NCBI RefSeq assembly: GCF_001421165.1 | Contig: NZ_LMKB01000005.1 | Span: 312,287 to 376,286 of the forward strand | From: Frigoribacterium sp. Leaf8 | Lineage (GTDB): Bacteria > Actinomycetota > Actinomycetes > Actinomycetales > Microbacteriaceae | Direction of reading: 5' to 3' | DNA: 64,000 nucleotides | Part shown: piece by piece, positions 27,090 to 35,391 of the stretch | How the letters are laid out: every line of letters begins with the position of its first letter | Position numbering within the stretch: the first letter of the stretch is position 1 | The notes under the pieces: generated by a model | What the model was told of the DNA's origin: nothing | The model's input: the letters and a program-made list of their open reading frames with translations, nothing else | The model's database searches: none | Translations under genes and position numbers: made by a program

Positions 27090-28868
27090 ATGCCCCGACT
27101 CCGCTTGGCGCTCGCGCAGACCAACCCCGTCGTCGGCGACCTCGCCGGCAACTCCGCCCAGATCGTCGAGGCGGCCCGCCGGGCCCACGCCGCCGGCGCC
27201 GACCTCCTCGCCGCGGGCGAGATGAGCGTCACGGGGTACCCGATCGAGGACCTGGCCAGCCGGCCGAGCTTCCTCCAGGCCAGTCGGCACGCCGTCGAGG
27301 TGCTGGCCGAGACCCTCGAGGCCGAGGGCCTGGGCGACCTCCCCGTGGTGGTCGGCCACGCCGACGGACCGTTCGAGCCGCGCCTCCTGGGCACGAGCAA
27401 CGCCCCGACCGCCATCGCGAAGAACTGCGCCAGCGTCCTGCAGGGCGGTCGCGTCGTGACGACCACCGCCAAGTACCACCTGCCCAACTACTCGGTCTTC
27501 GACGAGTACCGCGTGTTCATCCCCGGCGACGAGTTGCTCGTCGTCCGCGTGGCGGGCGTCGACGTCGCCCTCGTGATCTGCGAGGACCTCTGGCGCGACG
27601 GCGGCCCCGTCGAGCGCGTGCTGCACGCCGACGCGGGCCTGCTCGTCGTGATCAACGCGAGCCCGTTCGTCCGCGACAAGGACGAGGTGCGCCTCCCCCT
27701 CGTCACCCGCCGGGCCGTCGAGAACGACACCCTGGTGGCCTACGTCAACATCGTCGGCGGTCAGGACGACCTCGTCTTCGACGGCGACAGCGTGGTCGTC
27801 GACGGCAGCGGCACGATCCTGGCCCGGGCCCCGCAGTTCGACGAGCACCTGCTCGTCGTCGACCTCGACCCCGAGCCGGCCACGGACACCGAGCTGCCCG
27901 AGGGCATCCGCCGCGTCGAGCTCGACCCGGCGTCCGACGCGACCGTCGGTTCCGGTGGCTCCGGGCCGCACGCCGGGCGCGCCTCCTCGTCCCCGGTCGA
28001 GCGCGACGTCGCCGACCTGCCCGACGACCGCCAGCAGCTCTGGAACGCCCTGGTGCTGGGCACTCGCGACTACGTGCGGAAGAACGGGTTCCGCAGCGTC
28101 ATCCTCGGACTCTCGGGCGGCATCGACTCGGCCGTGTGCGCGGCGATCGCCGCCGACGCCATCGGGGCCGACGCCGTGTACGGCGTCTCGATGCCCAGCC
28201 AGTGGTCGAGCGAGCACAGCCGCAGCGACGCCGACGACGTCGCCGAGCGGATCGGCGTGCGGTACTCGACCGAACCGATCGCCGGCCTCGTCGCACCGTT
28301 CGAGGACCAGTTGCACCTCACCGGCCTCGCCGCCGAGAACGTCCAGGCCCGCGCCCGGGCGCTCGTGCTGATGGGGTTGTCGAACCTGCACGGCCACCTC
28401 GTGCTGACCACGGGCAACAAGACCGAGCTCGCCGTCGGCTACTCGACGATCTACGGCGACTCGGTCGGTGGGTTCGCCCCGATCAAGGACGTCCCCAAGA
28501 CGATGGTCTGGGAGCTCGCCCGGTGGCGCAACGCCCACGCCGAGTCGATCGGCGAGACCGCGCCCATCCCCGAGAACTCGATCACGAAGCCGCCGTCGGC
28601 CGAGCTGCGGCCGGACCAGAAGGACGAGGACTCGTTGCCGCCCTACGAGGTGCTCGACGGCATCCTCGAGGGGTACATCACGAACGCGCTCGGGGCGGCC
28701 GACGTCGTGGCGCTCGGCTACGACGCGGACACGGTGGCCGAGATCACGAAGCTGGTCGACCGCTCCGAGTGGAAGCGCCGCCAGGGGGCGATCGGCCCGA
28801 AGATCTCGGGCATGGCCTTCGGCCGGGACCGCCGTCTGCCGATCACCTACCGGCCGACGACGGTCTGA
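27090..28868 (+). CDS. nadE: Glutamine-dependent NAD+ synthetase
   Basis: Last step of NAD synthesis: amidates nicotinic acid adenine dinucleotide using ammonia from glutamine. 592 residues, two domains. The N-terminal nitrilase-type glutaminase has Glu in AAGEMSVTGYP, Lys in TTAKYHLPNY and the nucleophile Cys in LVICEDLWRDG. The C-terminal ATP pyrophosphatase domain has LGLSGGIDSAV and TTGNKTELAVGYST. The linker between them (about residues 290-310) is Gly/Ser-rich and contains the dispersed 10-mer at 27978. The ATG at 27090 is chosen over a long upstream extension because of the TACGGT box 7 nt before it. Confidence 0.96.
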   Translation: MPRLRLALAQTNPVVGDLAGNSAQIVEAARRAHAAGADLLAAGEMSVTGYPIEDLASRPSFLQASRHAVEVLAETLEAEGLGDLPVVVGHADGPFEPRLLGTSNAPTAIAKNCASVLQGGRVVTTTAKYHLPNYSVFDEYRVFIPGDELLVVRVAGVDVALVICEDLWRDGGPVERVLHADAGLLVVINASPFVRDKDEVRLPLVTRRAVENDTLVAYVNIVGGQDDLVFDGDSVVVDGSGTILARAPQFDEHLLVVDLDPEPATDTELPEGIRRVELDPASDATVGSGGSGPHAGRASSSPVERDVADLPDDRQQLWNALVLGTRDYVRKNGFRSVILGLSGGIDSAVCAAIAADAIGADAVYGVSMPSQWSSEHSRSDADDVAERIGVRYSTEPIAGLVAPFEDQLHLTGLAAENVQARARALVLMGLSNLHGHLVLTTGNKTELAVGYSTIYGDSVGGFAPIKDVPKTMVWELARWRNAHAESIGETAPIPENSITKPPSAELRPDQKDEDSLPPYEVLDGILEGYITNALGAADVVALGYDADTVAEITKLVDRSEWKRRQGAIGPKISGMAFGRDRRLPITYRPTTV

Positions 28869-28890
28869 CGCCCGATCGGCCCGTCGGCGA

Positions 28891-28929
28891 CCGGTCGTCC
28901 CGACGGCGACGCGCCGACCGGACGACCGG
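28891..28929. terminator. Bidirectional terminator between nadE and the small SPOR-like gene
   Basis: 10-bp perfect stem (28891-28900 with 28920-28929) closing a 19-nt loop, between two convergent genes. Confidence 0.6.
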
Positions 28930-28934
28930 ACCGG

Positions 28935-29105
28935 TCAGTCGTTCGCGGCCTCTTCGGCGTCGAGGGCGGCGTTGCGGGCCTTGATCGTCTCGATCGCCCG
29001 GGCCGCCTCGTCGCGGGTGGCGTAGGGCCCGGCGCGGTCGACGGCCGGAGAGACCTTGCCCTCCTCGACCTCGTGCGTCTTCGTGTTGAACCAGAACTCG
29101 GCCAT
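28935..29105 (-). CDS. Small SPOR-like protein
   Basis: 56-residue soluble protein beginning MAEFWFNTKTHEVEEGK and containing GPYATRDEAARAIETIKARN, the pattern of a short SPOR-type repeat seen in small actinobacterial proteins next to map. SPOR domains bind denuded peptidoglycan, but this one has no membrane segment or signal peptide, so a cell-wall role is doubtful. GAGAGGA upstream of the ATG. Divergent from map with 66 nt between start codons. Confidence 0.75.
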   Translation of the reverse strand: MAEFWFNTKTHEVEEGKVSPAVDRAGPYATRDEAARAIETIKARNAALDAEEAAND

Positions 29106-29158
29106 GGTGTCGTCCTCTCGGTGCGGCTGTCGAGAACGCGAGCCCGTCGCGCTCCCCC

Positions 29159-29164
29159 TAAGCT
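29159..29164 (+). promoter_or_regulatory. -10 box TAAGCT of map (leaderless start)
   Basis: TAAGCT ends 7 nt before the map ATG at 29172; there is no ribosome site. Confidence 0.5.
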
Positions 29165-29171
29165 TGATCGT

Positions 29172-30035
29172 ATGCCCCGGGACTCCCACGGATTCTTGAC
29201 CCCGGGCCGGATCTCAGCGCAGCGTCCGGTCCCCCCGTCGATCGCCCGACCCGAGTACGTCGGCAAGGCCGCTCCGGCCGAGTACACCGACGGCGACGTC
29301 TACGACGCCGAGACCGTCGAGCTGATCCGCGAGAGCGGCCGCATCGCCTCGCAGGCCATCGACGCCGTCGAGGCCGCCCTCCGCCCCGGCGTGACGACCG
29401 AAGAACTCGACCGCATCGCCCACGAGTTCGTCGTCGCCCACGACGCCTACCCGTCGACCCTGGGGTACCGCGGGTACCCCAAGTCGGTCTGCACCTCGGT
29501 GAACGAGGTCATCTGCCACGGCATCCCCGACGACACCGTCCTGGTCGACGGCGACCTGATCAACGTCGACATCACGGCGTTCAAGAACGGCGTCCACGGC
29601 GACCTGAACCGCACCTTCGTCGTCGGCGAGGCCGCCCCCGAGACCGTCGACCTGGTCGACCGCACCCGTGAGGCGCTGAGGCGCGGCATCAAGGCCGTCG
29701 CTCCGGGGCGTCAGGTGAACGTGATCGGTCGGGCGATCGAGTCGTACGCCAAGCGCTTCGGCCTGGGCGTCGTGCGCGACTACACCGGCCACGGCGTCGG
29801 ACGCGCCTTCCACTCCGGCCTGATCATCCCCCACTACGACGCGCCGCAGTACGACGACGTCATCGAGGTCGGGATGGTGTTCACCATCGAGCCCATGTTG
29901 ACCCTCGGTGGCATCGAGGCCGACGTCTGGGACGACGACTGGACCGTCACCACCCGCGACAAGAGCCTCACGGCCCAGTTCGAGCACACCCTGGTCGTCA
30001 CCGAACGCGGTGCCGACATCCTCACGCTCTCCTGA
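29172..30035 (+). CDS. map: Methionine aminopeptidase, type I
   Basis: Removes the initiator Met from nascent proteins. 287 residues. Metal ligands and catalytic residues are seen in order: His in EVICHGIPDD, Asp in LINVDITAF, Asp in GVHGDLNRTF, His in YTGHGVGRAFH, Glu in TIEPML and Glu in QFEHTLVVT. An N-terminal extension of about 40 residues contains a Pro-rich region (PVPPSI), as in other actinobacterial MetAP1c enzymes that dock to the ribosome. Start chosen by the TAAGCT box 7 nt upstream rather than the longer frame. ppgK follows after 13 nt. Confidence 0.96.
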   Translation: MPRDSHGFLTPGRISAQRPVPPSIARPEYVGKAAPAEYTDGDVYDAETVELIRESGRIASQAIDAVEAALRPGVTTEELDRIAHEFVVAHDAYPSTLGYRGYPKSVCTSVNEVICHGIPDDTVLVDGDLINVDITAFKNGVHGDLNRTFVVGEAAPETVDLVDRTREALRRGIKAVAPGRQVNVIGRAIESYAKRFGLGVVRDYTGHGVGRAFHSGLIIPHYDAPQYDDVIEVGMVFTIEPMLTLGGIEADVWDDDWTVTTRDKSLTAQFEHTLVVTERGADILTLS

Positions 30036-30048
30036 GAAAGGACCACCC

Positions 30049-30810
30049 ATGGCACGCACCGCAGTGGGAATCGACATCGGCGGCACAGGCATCAAGGGGG
30101 CGATCGTCGACCTCGACAGCGGCGAGCTCCTCTCGGACCGCATCAAGAAGAGCACTCCCGAGGGCGGTGAACCCGACGCCATCGTCGCGGTCGTCCGGCA
30201 GATCGTCGACGAACTCGGCCTCGACGACGCCTCGGTGCCGGTCGGCGTCTGTTTCCCGGCCGCCATCATGGACGGCAAGACCCTCTCGGCCGCCAACGTG
30301 TCGAAGAAGTGGATCGGCTTCGAGGCCGAGAAGCTCTTCGAGACCACGCTCGGCCGCGACATCCACTTCGTCAACGACGCCGACGCCGCGGGCTACGCCG
30401 AGACCCGTTTCGGGGCCGCGAAGGACGTGAAGGGCCTCGTCGTCATGACGACGCTCGGCACGGGCATCGGCACCGCCCTGATCAACGACGGCGTGCTCAT
30501 CGTCAACGCCGAGCTCGGGCACCTCGAGATCGGTGGCAAGGACTACGAGACCAAGGCCTCGTTCGCGGCGAAGGAGCGCGACGACCTCAGCTGGAAGCAC
30601 TGGGCGAAGCGCCTGCAGAAGTACTACTCGCACCTCGAGGCCCTGCTCTACCCGCGCCTGATCATCGTCGGCGGCGGCGTCTCGAAGCACCACGACGAGT
30701 TCTTGCCGCTGCTCGACCTGCGGGCCGAGATCGTCCCGGCGAAACTCCGCAACAACGCCGGCATCATGGGTGCCGCCGCCCTGGCCGCCGACTCGAACCC
30801 GGCGTTCTGA
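30049..30810 (+). CDS. ppgK: Polyphosphate/ATP glucokinase
   Basis: Phosphorylates glucose using polyphosphate or ATP. 253 residues, ROK family. Seen: phosphate loop GIDIGGTGIKGA at residue 8, catalytic Asp in VNDADAAGYAE, phosphate-2 loop TTLGTGIGTAL, and GHLEIGGKDYETKAS, the segment where typical ROK proteins have the zinc-binding cysteines but polyphosphate glucokinases do not. AAAGGA precedes the ATG. Cotranscribed with map and ended by a large terminator. Confidence 0.93.
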   Translation: MARTAVGIDIGGTGIKGAIVDLDSGELLSDRIKKSTPEGGEPDAIVAVVRQIVDELGLDDASVPVGVCFPAAIMDGKTLSAANVSKKWIGFEAEKLFETTLGRDIHFVNDADAAGYAETRFGAAKDVKGLVVMTTLGTGIGTALINDGVLIVNAELGHLEIGGKDYETKASFAAKERDDLSWKHWAKRLQKYYSHLEALLYPRLIIVGGGVSKHHDEFLPLLDLRAEIVPAKLRNNAGIMGAAALAADSNPAF

Positions 30811-30826
30811 GGCGAGACGCGACCGA

Positions 30827-30880
30827 CGCGAGACGACCCCGGCCGAGGAGGCGCGCCTCCTGGGCCGGGGTCGTCTCGCG
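30827..30880. terminator. Strong terminator with palindromic 10-mer pair at its tip
   Basis: An 18-bp perfect stem (30827-30844 with 30863-30880) whose 18-nt loop is itself the 16-nt palindrome AGGAGGCGCGCCTCCT (30846-30861), two overlapping copies of the dispersed 10-mer. It separates ppgK from the convergent RNase P RNA gene. Confidence 0.9.
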
Positions 30881-30885
30881 TGAGG

Positions 30886-31272
30886 CGAATGGGCCGACTG
30901 CTACGCCGGGTTCTGTCCCGGTGCCGAGGCACCATGGACGGCCATCTCTCTCGGAACTACGTTGCCGCAGCTCTCTAGCGGTCTACCCGGGGACTCGGCG
31001 AGCAGCCTCGTCGTCCCCTCTTTGACCTTGCTCCGGGCGAGGTTTACATAGCCGGCCGGTCACCCGAGCCGCTGGTGGTCTCTTACACCGCCGTTTCACC
31101 CTTACCCCGTGTCGCACCCGGAGGTGCGACGCGTGGCGGTCTGCTCTCTGTTGCACTTTCTCGCGGGTTGCCCCGGGTGGGTGTTACCCACCGCCCTGCT
31201 CTGTGGAGCCCGGACGTTCCTCGGCGACGGGCTCTCGCCCGCCGACGCGACCGTCTTGTCGACCCATTCGCG
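30886..31272 (-). ncRNA. rnpB: RNase P RNA, bacterial type A
   Basis: Catalytic RNA of RNase P, which cuts the 5' leader from tRNA precursors. Read on the minus strand: the 5' and 3' ends pair over 12 bp (P1: GAATGGGTCGAC with GTCGGCCCATTC). Near the 5' end is GAGGAACGTCCGGGCTCC; near the 3' end is CCCGGCGTAGCAGTCGG, the universal CRV core plus tRNA 3'-end-binding loop region. Length about 387 nt. A TAGGCT box at 31285-31280 ends 7 nt before the predicted 5' end. Ends are accurate to a few nucleotides. Lies beside the COG1579 and Nif3-like genes. Confidence 0.95.
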
Positions 31273-31337
31273 ACCCCGAGCCTAGCGGTGCGACGCCCCT
31301 CCGTGTGCCACGGCTCGTGCGGGGGCCCCGCCCCTGG

Positions 31338-32081
31338 TCAGAGGCCTGATTCGTAGGTGCGGACGAGGACCGCGTTGCTGTCGGGGCAGAGCACGACGTC
31401 GTCCTCGGCGGCGGCACGCACGGCCGCGAGGTCGCTGCCCGTCAGGGCCACGCCACTCGCGCTCGACACGCCACCACGCAACAACGAGGCACCCACGCCG
31501 TAGCGGTCCCGCTGACGCTCGTAGAGGGCCAGCAGATCGGCGGGCACCGTGGCGGCGATGGTCTCGCGGTTGGCGACGACCTCGGCCCGGTCGGCCTCGA
31601 GCTCGGCGAGCTTCGCGTCGCGCCCGGTCTCGGCGTCGACGCGGCGGGTGTCGAGCTGGTCGAGCTCGCCCCGCGTCACCGCCGCGACGGCACCCAGGCT
31701 CTCGACGCGTTCCATCACCTCGAGCTGGAGGTCCTCCAGGTCGGAGCGACGCTTGGCGAGGGCGGCGAGCTCGCCCTCGAGCGCGGCCACGTCCTTCGAG
31801 GACGACGACGACGCGATGCGCTGTTCGTCACGGACGACGCGCGCCTCGACGACGGCGACGTCGGACTCGATGCGCTTGAGCTCGCTCTGCGCGTCCTCCC
31901 AGGCGCCCTGCTCGGTCGCGAGGCGGCTGCGGAGGCGAGAGCCGTCGCCCTCGAGCGACGCGAGGACGGCGATCTCGGGGAGGTTCGCCCCCTTGTGCGC
32001 GATCTGGCGGAGTGCGGTGTCGAGTTGCTGCAGGTCGAGCAGCAGGGCCTGGTGCTCGTAGCTGGCTTTCATCAGGGGCAT
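31338..32081 (-). CDS. COG1579-type coiled-coil protein with degenerate zinc ribbon
   Basis: 247 residues. Residues about 10-175 are a long antiparallel coiled coil rich in Leu, Glu and Arg. The C-terminus aligns with the family's C4 zinc ribbon but most cysteines are gone: the usual CxxC followed by L and later CxxC positions read RGGVSSASGVALT and VVLCPDSNAVLVR, leaving one Cys. The typical protein (like Rv2229c) is an RNA-associated zinc-ribbon factor next to a Nif3-like gene, as here. The protein is therefore a family member that has probably lost zinc binding. An ATG three codons inside is possible; the first ATG is used. Confidence 0.85.
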   Translation of the reverse strand: MPLMKASYEHQALLLDLQQLDTALRQIAHKGANLPEIAVLASLEGDGSRLRSRLATEQGAWEDAQSELKRIESDVAVVEARVVRDEQRIASSSSSKDVAALEGELAALAKRRSDLEDLQLEVMERVESLGAVAAVTRGELDQLDTRRVDAETGRDAKLAELEADRAEVVANRETIAATVPADLLALYERQRDRYGVGASLLRGGVSSASGVALTGSDLAAVRAAAEDDVVLCPDSNAVLVRTYESGL

Positions 32082-32125
32082 GGGGACTCTTCTCGGGGTC
32101 GGGGGGAGGCAGGGACGGGGCGACG

Positions 32126-32135
32126 AGGAGGCGCG
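32126..32135. repeat. Dispersed 10-mer copy in the COG1579/Nif3 gap
   Basis: AGGAGGCGCG in the 112-nt gap between two same-strand genes. No second arm is close by. Confidence 0.7.
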
Positions 32136-32193
32136 TGCCGCGAGGTCTTGCGGGTCGCGACCCGGCGACGTCGCGACGGGCGGCTCGGCGTGC

Positions 32194-33009
32194 TCACTGC
32201 ACGACGGCGAAGTCCCACGGGTCGGTGCGCAGGTCGCTGAGGGTGACCTCGACGTCGTGCAGCTCGCGGCGGAGCTGCGCGGCCGCCGTGTCGAGCCAGA
32301 GCCACTCGGCCGCCCAGTGCGACACGTCGACCAGGGCGGGGCCGCGGCCGAGCCTCATGAGTTCGCGCGCGTCGGAGGCGGGGTGGTGGCGCAGGTCGCT
32401 GGTGACGTACACGTCGGCGGCGAGCACCGCCGGGTCGGCCAGCAGCGAGTCGCCGGCACCGGCGCAGAGGGCGACGGTCTCGACGACGCGGTCGGCGTCA
32501 CCTGCCACACGGATGCCGGACGCGGTCGGGGGCAGCACGTCGCCGAGCTGGCGGGCGAGGGCCACGAGCGTCATGGCGTGCGGCAGGCGCCCGACGATGC
32601 CGAGTCCCGTGTCGTCGGTGGCGCCCGGGGTGATCGGGCGCTGGTCGACGAGGCCGAGCTGGTGCGCGAGCACGCGGGACGTGCCGGTCTCGACGACGTC
32701 GGCGTTGGTGTGGGCGGCGACGAGGCCGCACCCGGCACGGACGAGACGCGCGACGACGGCACCCTTGGTGGTGTCCTCCGACACCGTCGAGACGCCGTGG
32801 AACAGCAGCGGATGGTGGACCAGCAACAGGTCGGCCCCCATGCCGACGGCCTCGTCGACGGTGTCGAGCACGGCGTCGACGGCCAGGTGCACGTGGGTCA
32901 CGGGCCGGTCGGGGTCACCGACGACGAGACCGGGAGAATCCCACGACGACGCGCCCGCGAGAGGCCAGAGACGTTCGATGACGGAGTTGACCGAGGCGAG
33001 GGTGGACAC
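32194..33009 (-). CDS. Nif3-like dinuclear metal centre protein
   Basis: 271-residue member of the Nif3/DUF34 family, which form hexameric rings with a two-metal site; suggested roles include GTP cyclohydrolase-like hydrolysis and metal handling, not settled. Seen: NSVIERLWPLAGASSWDSPGL, the metal ligands HH in LLLVHHPLLFHG, HTNAD in LVAAHTNADV, and a C-terminal HWAAEW with SHWAAEWLW. Lacks the PII-like insert of longer homologues. Same arrangement as Rv2229c-Rv2230c. The dispersed 10-mer sits just downstream. Confidence 0.9.
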   Translation of the reverse strand: MSTLASVNSVIERLWPLAGASSWDSPGLVVGDPDRPVTHVHLAVDAVLDTVDEAVGMGADLLLVHHPLLFHGVSTVSEDTTKGAVVARLVRAGCGLVAAHTNADVVETGTSRVLAHQLGLVDQRPITPGATDDTGLGIVGRLPHAMTLVALARQLGDVLPPTASGIRVAGDADRVVETVALCAGAGDSLLADPAVLAADVYVTSDLRHHPASDARELMRLGRGPALVDVSHWAAEWLWLDTAAAQLRRELHDVEVTLSDLRTDPWDFAVVQ

Positions 33010-33018
33010 CTCGACAGC

Positions 33019-34458
33019 CTAGTCGCGAGCCGTCGAGCGGAACCCCGTGATCATGACCGCGACGATGAACGCGACGACCGAGGCGCCGAGCAGGGCGACG
33101 ACCACCGAGACGGACGTCGACAGGCCGGTGAGGCCCACGGCCCGGACGACGAAACCCTGCCAGGCGAACGAACCGAGGTCGCTCAGGAGCAGACCGAAGC
33201 CGACGACGGTGCCGACCACGACGCCGGCGACGACGCCCACCGGACCGCGGCGGGCGACGCGGGTGGCGTCGTCGGGGCGGGTCGAGACCGAGGCGAGCGC
33301 GGTCAGGCCGACGAGGCCGGTCGCGACGGGGACGGCGACGGTGGCGAGGACGGCCGAGGCCACGGCGAGGGCGGGGACGAAGGCCAGCACGACGGCCGCG
33401 ACGACGATCAGCGCGGCCGTGGCGGCGACCACGAGCGCGAGGGGACGACGCAGCAGGGGCGGGACGGGGGCGGAGACGACCGTCTGCATGTCGGAGGCCG
33501 ACCGGGTCGGCGCGACCAGCGCCTCCTGGTCGGCTGCCGCCCGGGGGTCCGGGGCGTCGGCGGAGTCGGCGGAGTTGCCGGCGTCGAGCCCGACGGGACG
33601 GGGGCCGGTCGACGGGACGACGACGGGAGCAGAGGTCAGCGTGGCGTCCGCCAGCTGCGCGTCACGGTCGGCGTCCGGCGCGTGGCCCGCCTCGACGACG
33701 GGCCTGGCCTGACGGATCGCCCCGGGCGTCACGACGGGCAGGACCCCGGTGAACCGGAGGCGCGTGGCCTCGAGGGCGCGCGCCGCCTCGTCCGTGCCGA
33801 CGCGGGTGATCTCGTCCTCCCAGGAGGCGAAGCGCGCGGCCTCGACCTCGCGCAGGGCCAGCTGGGCCTGGACGACGGCCATCAGGTCGATGGTCGCGGT
33901 GTCCTCGAGGCGCTTCTCGACCAGGCGGGCGAGCACCTCGTCGTCGAGCGTCATGCGCTCCGGTGGCTGGGGCAGATCGTCGGGCACCGACACGGCGAGC
34001 ACCGGCAGGGTGATCGCCGAGGTGTCGACCGAGTGGCGGGCCACGCTCGCCGGGCGGGCCTCGAAGGCGTCCGTGGGCACGACGTCGTCGAGGACGACGT
34101 CGGCGCGGTGCGAGGGGATCGAGACGGGACGGGGCACCACTGGAGTGGCGGAGTCGACGGGGCGGGCCTCGGTGTGGCGCGTCTCGGCCTGACGCGTCTC
34201 GGCCTGACGGTCCTCGGTCGTGTCGTCGAGCCGATCGACGGGGGCCTGGACGGCCTCGGAGGTCTCGGAGGTCTCGGAGGTCTCGGGGGCGAGGGTCTGG
34301 TTCACGGGGTGGTGCTCCTGCTGGTCCGGGCGAGCGGAGGGCTCGGGGACGGTGTCGTCGAGGGGTGCGACGAACGTCACACGGCGCCGGTGGAACGTGA
34401 CGTCGTCGTCGAGGGGTGCGATGCCCCCGACGCTCGCGGTCTGCACGTTGTCGGCCAT
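33019..34458 (-). CDS. Large low-complexity membrane protein, unrecognised
   Basis: 479 residues, no family recognised. The N-terminal 350 residues are polar and repetitive: SETSETSE (9-bp DNA repeats near 34254-34290) and RQAETRQAETRHTEAR (15-bp repeats near 34170-34215). The C-terminal 130 residues contain about four hydrophobic helices with Ala/Val/Gly composition. It could be a cell-envelope or septum-associated anchor protein, but nothing proves it. Start set at 34458 (MADNVQ) because TACCAT lies 6 nt upstream, typical of the leaderless genes here; a 20-residue upstream extension is possible. Ends 10 nt before the Nif3-like gene start. Confidence 0.7.
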   Translation of the reverse strand: MADNVQTASVGGIAPLDDDVTFHRRRVTFVAPLDDTVPEPSARPDQQEHHPVNQTLAPETSETSETSEAVQAPVDRLDDTTEDRQAETRQAETRHTEARPVDSATPVVPRPVSIPSHRADVVLDDVVPTDAFEARPASVARHSVDTSAITLPVLAVSVPDDLPQPPERMTLDDEVLARLVEKRLEDTATIDLMAVVQAQLALREVEAARFASWEDEITRVGTDEAARALEATRLRFTGVLPVVTPGAIRQARPVVEAGHAPDADRDAQLADATLTSAPVVVPSTGPRPVGLDAGNSADSADAPDPRAAADQEALVAPTRSASDMQTVVSAPVPPLLRRPLALVVAATAALIVVAAVVLAFVPALAVASAVLATVAVPVATGLVGLTALASVSTRPDDATRVARRGPVGVVAGVVVGTVVGFGLLLSDLGSFAWQGFVVRAVGLTGLSTSVSVVVALLGASVVAFIVAVMITGFRSTARD

Positions 34459-34584
34459 GCTCGGATGGTAGGTGACGAACGGCCCCGCGACGGGCGGACT
34501 CGCCGGTCCGACCGGCACATTCGTCGTCCGGGGTGCCCCGGCCGACCCCCGGCCGACCCCCGGGCGTCCTCGAGGCCCCGAGCG

Positions 34585-35391
34585 TCAGGAGGCGCGGGTC
34601 AGGTGGGCGAGCACCTCGCGGGACACTCCTCGCGAGCCCAGGCCGAGGTGGCCCGACCGGGGGTGCACGGCGAGCGTCGCGTCCGGCAGGCCGGCGACGG
34701 TCCGCGCCACCAGGTCGAGGGGGTAGAAACCGTCGGCGCCACCGGCCACGACGAGCGTCGGGGCCGTGACCTCGCCCAGGCGGTCGCCCACGTCGAACGA
34801 GTCCTCGGCGTCCAGCGTCACGACCAGGTCGTCGTGTCGGTCGCCGACGACGAAGTGGTGTGCCACCCGTCCGAGGCGCCGCAGGGCGTTCGAGGACGGG
34901 ACGCCGGTGGTCGTCTGACCGAGCATCGCGGCCGAGGCACCTCTCGCGTCACCGGCCCGGAGGCGCTCGGCCGTGCGCTGCTGGGCCTCGCGCCCGGCCT
35001 CGCCCAGCCGGTGGGCGGAGGACACGAGGACCAGTCGACGGACGAGCTCGGGGTGGTCGACGGCCAGTCGGAGCGCGATGCTGCCGCCCGTCGAGGTGCC
35101 GACCACGTCGATCGGGCCGTCCGCGATCTCGGCCGCGGCCCGGGCCACGTCGTCGGCGAGGTCCTCCATCGTCGTGCCCTCGGGCAACCCGCGGCGACGA
35201 CCGAGCGTCCACAGGTCGAGCCGCCGGACGAGCGGCGCCGTCTCGAGCCGCAGCAGGGTCCGGTCCCAGGTCGAGGGGTGGTGGCGACCGGGGCCGACCC
35301 CGGGCAGCAGGATCGTCGGGACGCCGCTCCCCCGGCGCACGAAGGGCAGGCCCGCCACGGTGCCCCTGGTCGTCGCGCTCCGGGGGCTCAC
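34585..35391 (-). CDS. Alpha/beta hydrolase
   Basis: 268-residue alpha/beta-fold hydrolase. Nucleophile elbow GTSTGG (Ser about residue 96), acidic residue in VVAGGADGFYP, and His in HPRSGHLGL near the C-terminus form the triad. An N-terminal RRGSGVPTILLPGVGPGRHH carries the oxyanion region. Substrate not known. GTG start overlaps the preceding oxidase gene stop by 4 nt (GTGA), so they are coupled. The stop codon is the edge of a dispersed 10-mer (34587), which supplies the last residues RAS; a longer upstream frame is rejected because it is a shadow of the oxidase gene. Confidence 0.82.
   Translation of the reverse strand: MSPRSATTRGTVAGLPFVRRGSGVPTILLPGVGPGRHHPSTWDRTLLRLETAPLVRRLDLWTLGRRRGLPEGTTMEDLADDVARAAAEIADGPIDVVGTSTGGSIALRLAVDHPELVRRLVLVSSAHRLGEAGREAQQRTAERLRAGDARGASAAMLGQTTTGVPSSNALRRLGRVAHHFVVGDRHDDLVVTLDAEDSFDVGDRLGEVTAPTLVVAGGADGFYPLDLVARTVAGLPDATLAVHPRSGHLGLGSRGVSREVLAHLTRAS

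Noticed and set aside
24848-28984. A 1,378-codon plus-strand open frame
   Set aside because: It covers glnE and glnA2 antisense and nadE in the wrong frame; both strands there carry known genes.
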